Assembly (NCBI GenBank): GCA_003963365.1
Contig: RXJG01000002.1
Coordinates: 132,568-196,567 of the forward strand
Source: Sphingobacteriales bacterium
GTDB taxonomy: Bacteria; Bacteroidota; Bacteroidia; Chitinophagales; Chitinophagaceae
DNA length: 64,000 nucleotides
Reading direction: 5' to 3'
Position numbers and translations under genes: made by a program. The notes beneath the pieces were generated by a model. It worked only from the letters and a program-made list of their open reading frames with translations. It ran no database searches and was not told the origin of the DNA. The stretch's first letter is position 1. Every line of letters starts with the position of its first letter. This document shows, piece after piece, positions 59,618-64,000 of this stretch.

Positions 59618-59680
59618 TTCACGCAGAGGCGCTAAGACGCAACGTATTTTTTTCTTTGCGCCGTAGCGTCTTGGCGTGAC
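59618..59680. repeat. Palindrome with 8-base period between dprA and guaB
   Basis: CGC at 59622, 59630 and 59638; GCG at 59658, 59666 and 59674, each spaced 8 bases. The arms are reverse complements over about 24 bases with a few mismatches; the loop contains a T7 run. It ends just before the dprA stop and may also stop transcription. Confidence 0.65.
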
Positions 59681-59683
59681 ACA

Positions 59684-60784
59684 TTAAATGAGTCTATAAA
59701 GTTTACCCGGTAACTGGTTAATGATTCCCTGCAATTCTAAATTCAAAATTGCCGCTGCCACATGACTGCTGCTGAGGCCGCTTTTTAAATATAGTTCATC
59801 AATATGGATGGGAGAGTGTTCTTTTAAAATTTTAATGATGATATGTTCATCAGGAGTGAGATCAATAAATAATTCCCGCTGCGGCCTGGGTTTTATTTTT
59901 TTGTTATGCTGCCATTGCATTTGTTCAATTACATCTTCTGCTGAAGTAATCAACATTGCTTTATTAGTCTTTATTAAAAAATTACAACCTTCACTTTTGC
60001 TATCGTTTATTTTTCCGGGAATAGCAAATACATCTTTATTATAACTGTTGGCCAGTTCAGCCGTAATCATGCTGCCGCCTTTAACAGAAGTTTCTATAAC
60101 AATTACACAATCACTCATGCCGGCAACAATGCGGTTTCGCTTGGGAAAGTTTTGTTTATCGGGTTTTGTTCCACTGATGAATTCCGAAAGCAGTCCGCCC
60201 TGCTCCACCATTTCTTTTGCCATAGATGTATGTGTGGAAGGATAAATTCTGTCAAGACTATGTGCCAGCACACCTACCGTTTTCAAATTACTTTTCATTG
60301 CCAGTTTATGTGCAATGGAATCCACACCATACGCCAGTCCGCTGATGATGAGTATATCATGATTGGCAAATTCATCAATCAGTTTTTCCGTTACCAGCTT
60401 ACCGTAATCCGTATTATTTCTTGTGCCAACGATGCTTACAATTTTTGCCGTATTCAAATCAGCATTGCCACGATAGTAAAGCAAGGTTGGAGCATCGTAA
60501 CAATTCAATAAACGTTTGGGGTATTTCTCTGTACCGTAAATGAGTGTTTCAATTTTATATTTTTCAATAAAAGCCAGTTCTTCTTCTGCTCTTGAAAAAT
60601 TAGTAAAGTCTTTAATACTTTTTGCCCTTACTGAACCAATGCCGGGTATTTTATCCAGTTCCCCTTTTCTTGCTTCAAATATTTTTTGTGCATCGTTATG
60701 GTAAGCCTGCAGCAATACTTTAGCATGTACATCGCCGATGTTGGGAACGAGGGTGAGTGCAATATTATACAGCAGCTTGTTCAT
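59684..60784 (-). CDS. dprA: DNA-processing protein DprA
   Basis: 366 residues. N-terminal SAM/HhH-like part (ALTLVPNIGDVHAKVLLQ, KIPGIGSVRAKSI near 45-57), the Rossmann-fold core IVSIVGTRNNTDYG near 114-127, ISGLAYGVDSIAH near 147-159, FPKRNRIVAGMSD near 213-225, GGSMITAELA near 236-245, and a C-terminal winged helix (IDELYLKSGLSSSHVAAAILNLELQG). It loads RecA on incoming single-stranded DNA during transformation or recombination. Confidence 0.94.
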   Translation of the reverse strand: MNKLLYNIALTLVPNIGDVHAKVLLQAYHNDAQKIFEARKGELDKIPGIGSVRAKSIKDFTNFSRAEEELAFIEKYKIETLIYGTEKYPKRLLNCYDAPTLLYYRGNADLNTAKIVSIVGTRNNTDYGKLVTEKLIDEFANHDILIISGLAYGVDSIAHKLAMKSNLKTVGVLAHSLDRIYPSTHTSMAKEMVEQGGLLSEFISGTKPDKQNFPKRNRIVAGMSDCVIVIETSVKGGSMITAELANSYNKDVFAIPGKINDSKSEGCNFLIKTNKAMLITSAEDVIEQMQWQHNKKIKPRPQRELFIDLTPDEHIIIKILKEHSPIHIDELYLKSGLSSSHVAAAILNLELQGIINQLPGKLYRLI

Positions 60785-60909
60785 ATAATTACCGTAATAA
60801 ATTTAGTTTAAAACCTAACAGCCAGCGTCAACTTGCTTAAAAAATAATCGTAAAAACACTTTTGCGGCGAATTGTATTTACCTGCTGATTACACTATATT
60901 TTATTTAAA

Positions 60910-61005
60910 ATGCGTAAAATACCTTCACTATGGCAAACATTTTATGCAGCTGTTATACTGGTGATGAAAAAATTGTACCGGCGTAAATGTTGGTACGGTG
61001 TTTGA
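60910..61005 (+). CDS. Possible 31-residue membrane microprotein
   Basis: ATG at 60910, stop at 61003-61005: MRKIPSLWQTFYAAVILVMKK then YRRKCWYGV. One short hydrophobic helix flanked by basic residues, as in bacterial microproteins. No family recognised; may be chance in a 260-base gap. Confidence 0.2.
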   Translation: MRKIPSLWQTFYAAVILVMKKLYRRKCWYGV

Positions 61006-61044
61006 AAATAACAGCTTAATTAACTGATAACTTAAATCCAGACT

Positions 61045-62109
61045 ATGAAAACCGTTGCTTCACGTACAGGTATTATAACCTGTTTTATTCTTGTTCTCCT
61101 CAGTTCCTGTCAAAAAAATTCATTATCAGTCCCCGCTGATGCACTAAGTGAAACGGGCAGGAATGCCATGAATGACCGTGGCGGTAAAGAAGACAGGTTG
61201 TTATTAAAATCCATTGAGTTTAGTGATGATTATTCTTTTGGCGGTCCCTATATTGTTACCAACCAGTTTGAATACAACGGCAGGAATTTGTTTGAGAAAA
61301 ACAATTTCTCTTCAGGCCAGGTACAATTGTATAAATACAACCGTATGGGTGAGACAGAAAAAATTATTAATACCAATATCTCCGGCAGTAATAATGGGTA
61401 TTACCGTTTTTATTACGGGTATTCCCATGACCGTAACCGGCCTGTTAAAGCTGAATTGAATTATGGCGACATGATTGATGCGGCAGCAGACTGGTATTAT
61501 TTTGATTACGACCGCAAAGGAAATATTACCAAACTCCAGGTAATTATTGGCGGTACAAAACTGTGCTGCGAAATTCGGTATAAATACGATTGCCGTGATA
61601 ACCTAATTCAAATGGATTTTTATTTTCCCGATGCTAATGCGGGTACTTCGGCAAGGCAACTGTTACAAAACACTTCCGCAAGAAAAATGGTAAATCAATT
61701 TATTCCGGTTGAAAAATTAGATGATACCCATTTTCATCCTTCAGGTGAATCCACTTTTAGTAATGTGCCTTTAGTGCTGGCGGCCACTACTTATATTAAG
61801 CACGATAATAAAATAAACCCGCTGTACCAGCAAAATGGTATTTTATTTTATTTAACCAATTATCAGTTGTTGAATGTTCAGGATTATGCATCGTGTATGA
61901 GCCGCTCAAACCCGCTGGAATACCGCATTGTTTATAATCCGGGTACTGACAGCCAGAGTGAAGATGTGCAAACATTTACCTACACTTATAATCAATACAA
62001 CTACCCGTTAACGCAGGAGTTTTACCAGGAAGAGCCGGGGTTTTGGCAAAGACATACCAAAACATTTAGTTACATGGAAAAACACGAATGTGTTAGTTCT
62101 ATAAATTAA
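61045..62109 (+). CDS. Hypothetical lipoprotein (beta-rich)
   Basis: 354 residues. Lipoprotein signal with a Cys near 22 (LLSSC). The body shows strands of the kind QFEYNGRNLFEKNNFSSG, LYKYNRMGETEKI, YYFDYDRKGNITKLQ and CEIRYKYDCRDNLIQMDFYF, like the protein at 53150-53971 but longer. Function unknown. The stop overlaps the convergent OmpA gene by 4 bases. Confidence 0.8.
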   Translation: MKTVASRTGIITCFILVLLSSCQKNSLSVPADALSETGRNAMNDRGGKEDRLLLKSIEFSDDYSFGGPYIVTNQFEYNGRNLFEKNNFSSGQVQLYKYNRMGETEKIINTNISGSNNGYYRFYYGYSHDRNRPVKAELNYGDMIDAAADWYYFDYDRKGNITKLQVIIGGTKLCCEIRYKYDCRDNLIQMDFYFPDANAGTSARQLLQNTSARKMVNQFIPVEKLDDTHFHPSGESTFSNVPLVLAATTYIKHDNKINPLYQQNGILFYLTNYQLLNVQDYASCMSRSNPLEYRIVYNPGTDSQSEDVQTFTYTYNQYNYPLTQEFYQEEPGFWQRHTKTFSYMEKHECVSSIN

Positions 62110-64000
62110 TTGGCTGTAACCGTTAATTCGGTTCTCCTGTTCATTGCTTTGCCTGTTTCTGTTTTATTATCGGCAATGGGTTTGGTGGCGCCAAATCCTT
62201 TCCATTGCAAGCGTTCTATGCGAACGCCTTTGTAGAGTAAATAATTGATAGCTGCTTTAGCTCTTTTATCGGAGAGGGTAAGATTATCCTGTGGTTTACC
62301 AACATTGTCGGTATGTCCGCTGATAAGGATTTTGATGGTGGGATTATCCTTCATCAGCTGCACCACTTTATCCAGTTCCACCATCGACTCCGGTTTTAAA
62401 TCAAACTTTTTTGTATCGAAGAAAATATTTTTTAATACGATGCTGGCATTTACTTCTATTGGCTGCAAAGGGATATCTTTTGTATAAACAGAATCAACAG
62501 GGTTTCTGCTCAATGAAAAATTATCACTGTAAAATAAATATCCTTTGCGGTTTACATTGAAAGCATAATCTTTTCCAACCGGTAGTGTGATTAAATAATT
62601 TCCGTTCTCATCAGTTTGCAGTTTGGAAATGGCTTGTCCGCTTTTTAGATCCAGTAATTCAACTAAAGAGGGTAAAGGTTGTTTTGTTTTTTTATCAAAT
62701 ACATTTCCTTTTACCCATAATGTTCTGTTGGGACGAATATCCTCCCTCAGTTCGAATGAATAGATATCCAATTGCCCTTTAGTGTCCTGCATATCGCTGC
62801 TGTAGTAAGCAGTTTTACCATCGGCTGTTACTACCAGTGTTCCCTCATCACCAATCGTATTGATAGGATAACCTAAATTTTCAGGCTTTCCCCAATTACC
62901 GGTTGAATCCTTTCTCACTACAAACAAATCACTGCCGCCATAACCGGGTAAGTAATCAGAAGTAAAATACAATGTTTGATTATCGGCATGAATGAACGGA
63001 CAACTTTCATTACCCGGTGTATTAATATTGGGTCCGAGATTAACGGGATTCTTCCAGCTACCATTTGGTAAATGTTCACTTACCCAAATATCACTGCCAC
63101 CCAATCCATTTGGATCACGGGCGGTGAAATAAAGAAAACGTTTATCGGGCGATAAGCATGGTTGTGATTCCCAGAATTCTGTATTGATCGGTTCACCAAA
63201 GTTTAATGGTTCACTCCATCCTTTTGGAGTTTTCATAGAATAATACAGATCACAGCTGCCATTGCCGCCGGGGAAATTACATCCTGTAAATACCAGCATC
63301 TTTCCATCCAGCGAAATATTTTGAGCACCTTCATTTAGTTCGGTGTTGATGTTGCCGGATAACGGAACCGCTTTACTCCATTGGCCGTTTGTTTTGGTGG
63401 AAATAAAAAAGTCTTCATTCAATCCTTTTAATCTTCTGGTGAATACTAATTCATTGGCATCAATAGTGAGTGAAGGAAAATATTCTGATTCAGCAGTGTT
63501 AATGCTGTCGCCTAAATTCTTTGGTTGGAAAAGGTATTTGTCGTTTTTATGTTTATTGGCAAAGTCAATGGCAAACTCATAGCAACGTTTACGGTAGGCC
63601 GCTGCTTTTTTGGAACGATCATTTAATGTTTCATCTTTCAAAAATTCATTTACGGCATCCAATGCTTTATCAAACTGGCCATTACCCGCTAATGATATTG
63701 AATAGGGAAGATTGAATTCCTCAAAATAACCCGCATCAATAGCTTTTGCTTTTTCAAATGATTCAACGGAAGCCTTATAATTTTTTAATTCAGCATAGGC
63801 ACTGCCTTTGGAAAGCCAGGCATCTTCAAAGCCGGGTTCAATAGCAATGGCTTCATCCATTAATTGAATGGCATATTTATAATTCCGGTTCTGACTGATT
63901 TCATTCATTGCTTTTGAATAAAGTCCGCCGGCTTTTTCACCCACTTTCTTTGGATCGTAACCCTGGGAAAAGGAAATGAGAAATAAGAAATGAGCAATAA
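62106..64000 (-). CDS. PorE-like OmpA-family protein with TPR and PD40 propeller (5-prime end cut)
   Basis: At least 630 residues; the frame stays open to the right edge, so the true start lies outside. The visible first residues (IAHFLFLISFSQG) are the end of a signal peptide. Then TPR-like helices to about 130, PD40 beta-propeller blades about 160-400 (LSPDKRFLYFTARDPNGLGGSDIWV and others), a carboxypeptidase-regulatory domain about 415-485, and a C-terminal OmpA domain (FFDTKKFDLKPES, GHTDNVGKPQDNLTLSDKRA, NRRTEL). This order resembles PorE of the type 9 secretion system; it would anchor to peptidoglycan. Confidence 0.87.
   Translation of the reverse strand, partial: IAHFLFLISFSQGYDPKKVGEKAGGLYSKAMNEISQNRNYKYAIQLMDEAIAIEPGFEDAWLSKGSAYAELKNYKASVESFEKAKAIDAGYFEEFNLPYSISLAGNGQFDKALDAVNEFLKDETLNDRSKKAAAYRKRCYEFAIDFANKHKNDKYLFQPKNLGDSINTAESEYFPSLTIDANELVFTRRLKGLNEDFFISTKTNGQWSKAVPLSGNINTELNEGAQNISLDGKMLVFTGCNFPGGNGSCDLYYSMKTPKGWSEPLNFGEPINTEFWESQPCLSPDKRFLYFTARDPNGLGGSDIWVSEHLPNGSWKNPVNLGPNINTPGNESCPFIHADNQTLYFTSDYLPGYGGSDLFVVRKDSTGNWGKPENLGYPINTIGDEGTLVVTADGKTAYYSSDMQDTKGQLDIYSFELREDIRPNRTLWVKGNVFDKKTKQPLPSLVELLDLKSGQAISKLQTDENGNYLITLPVGKDYAFNVNRKGYLFYSDNFSLSRNPVDSVYTKDIPLQPIEVNASIVLKNIFFDTKKFDLKPESMVELDKVVQLMKDNPTIKILISGHTDNVGKPQDNLTLSDKRAKAAINYLLYKGVRIERLQWKGFGATKPIADNKTETGKAMNRRTELTVTAN
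63975..64000. repeat. Heptad-phase tract within a signal-peptide coding region
   Basis: AAT at 63975, 63982, 63989 and 63996. It codes the hydrophobic core of the signal peptide of the PorE-like protein; similarity to the right arm at 45686-45720 is strong, but codon bias of such peptides could also produce it. Confidence 0.4.

Overview
The window is an AT-rich stretch of chromosome from a Bacteroidota bacterium, most likely of the Chitinophagaceae type. The evidence is Bacteroidota-style promoters (TTG, about 20 bases, then TAnnTTTG) before rpsA, queA, guaB and fmt; weak or absent Shine-Dalgarno sequences; many lipoproteins; carboxypeptidase-regulatory and PD40/OmpA envelope proteins; a DUF1343 (NamZ-type) protein; and an SWIB protein with a histone-like tail. 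No rRNA, tRNA, CRISPR array, prophage or recognisable insertion sequence was seen.

Layout. 1-6334 (mostly minus): S9 peptidase fragment, acyl-CoA synthetase, small membrane protein, haem-motif lipoprotein, transsulfuration enzyme, gamma-glutamyltransferase. 6744-12856: fructosamine-kinase-like protein, SWIB protein, Tat-exported class V aminotransferase, DinB protein, an 818-base gene-free gap, metallophosphoesterase, M15 peptidase. 12897-23665: rpsA, aroK, DUF423, penicillin acylase, UspA, Mrp, and a tightly overlapping paiB-like/kynU/pyrF operon. 23658-27172 (minus): SGNH hydrolase, YCII protein, and an ECF sigma / putative anti-sigma / DUF4097-like operon. 27460-34084: glutaryl-CoA-type dehydrogenase, two acyltransferases, HAD phosphatase, thioesterase, queA. 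34085-45536: a giant TraB-domain protein, a fused oligopeptide ABC ATPase with AMP nucleosidase, a four-helix-bundle gene, a PD-(D/E)XK protein, a trypsin-like protease, UspA, glutamate dehydrogenase and ccmC/ccmD. 45730-64000: two methyltransferases, RNase H, LysM/barrel protein, fmt, DUF1343, FKBP, DinB, WYL regulator, several lipoproteins, guaB, dprA and a PorE-like OmpA protein.

The strongest unexplained signal is a family of degenerate tandem repeats with a strict 7-base period, in which three bases recur exactly every seven and the other four vary. About fifteen loci carry them. Several consist of two arms whose recurring triplets are reverse complements (GAC/GTC, AAT/ATT), so they are imperfect palindromes. 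They occur between genes and also in frame inside rsmF-like, fmt, ABC-transporter and methyltransferase genes. One pair of inverted arms brackets the four-helix-bundle (S23/IVP-family) gene at 40450-40803 and fills the gap between its neighbours almost exactly. This resembles the architecture of 23S rRNA intervening sequences, or of REP palindromes around a RAYT gene, and is the best candidate here for an undescribed mobile or dispersed-repeat system.

Other points of interest are a duplicated leader flanking the metallophosphoesterase, two intergenic hairpins related by stem-preserving changes, a guaB promoter that appears to give a leaderless mRNA, and repeated overlaps of convergent gene ends.
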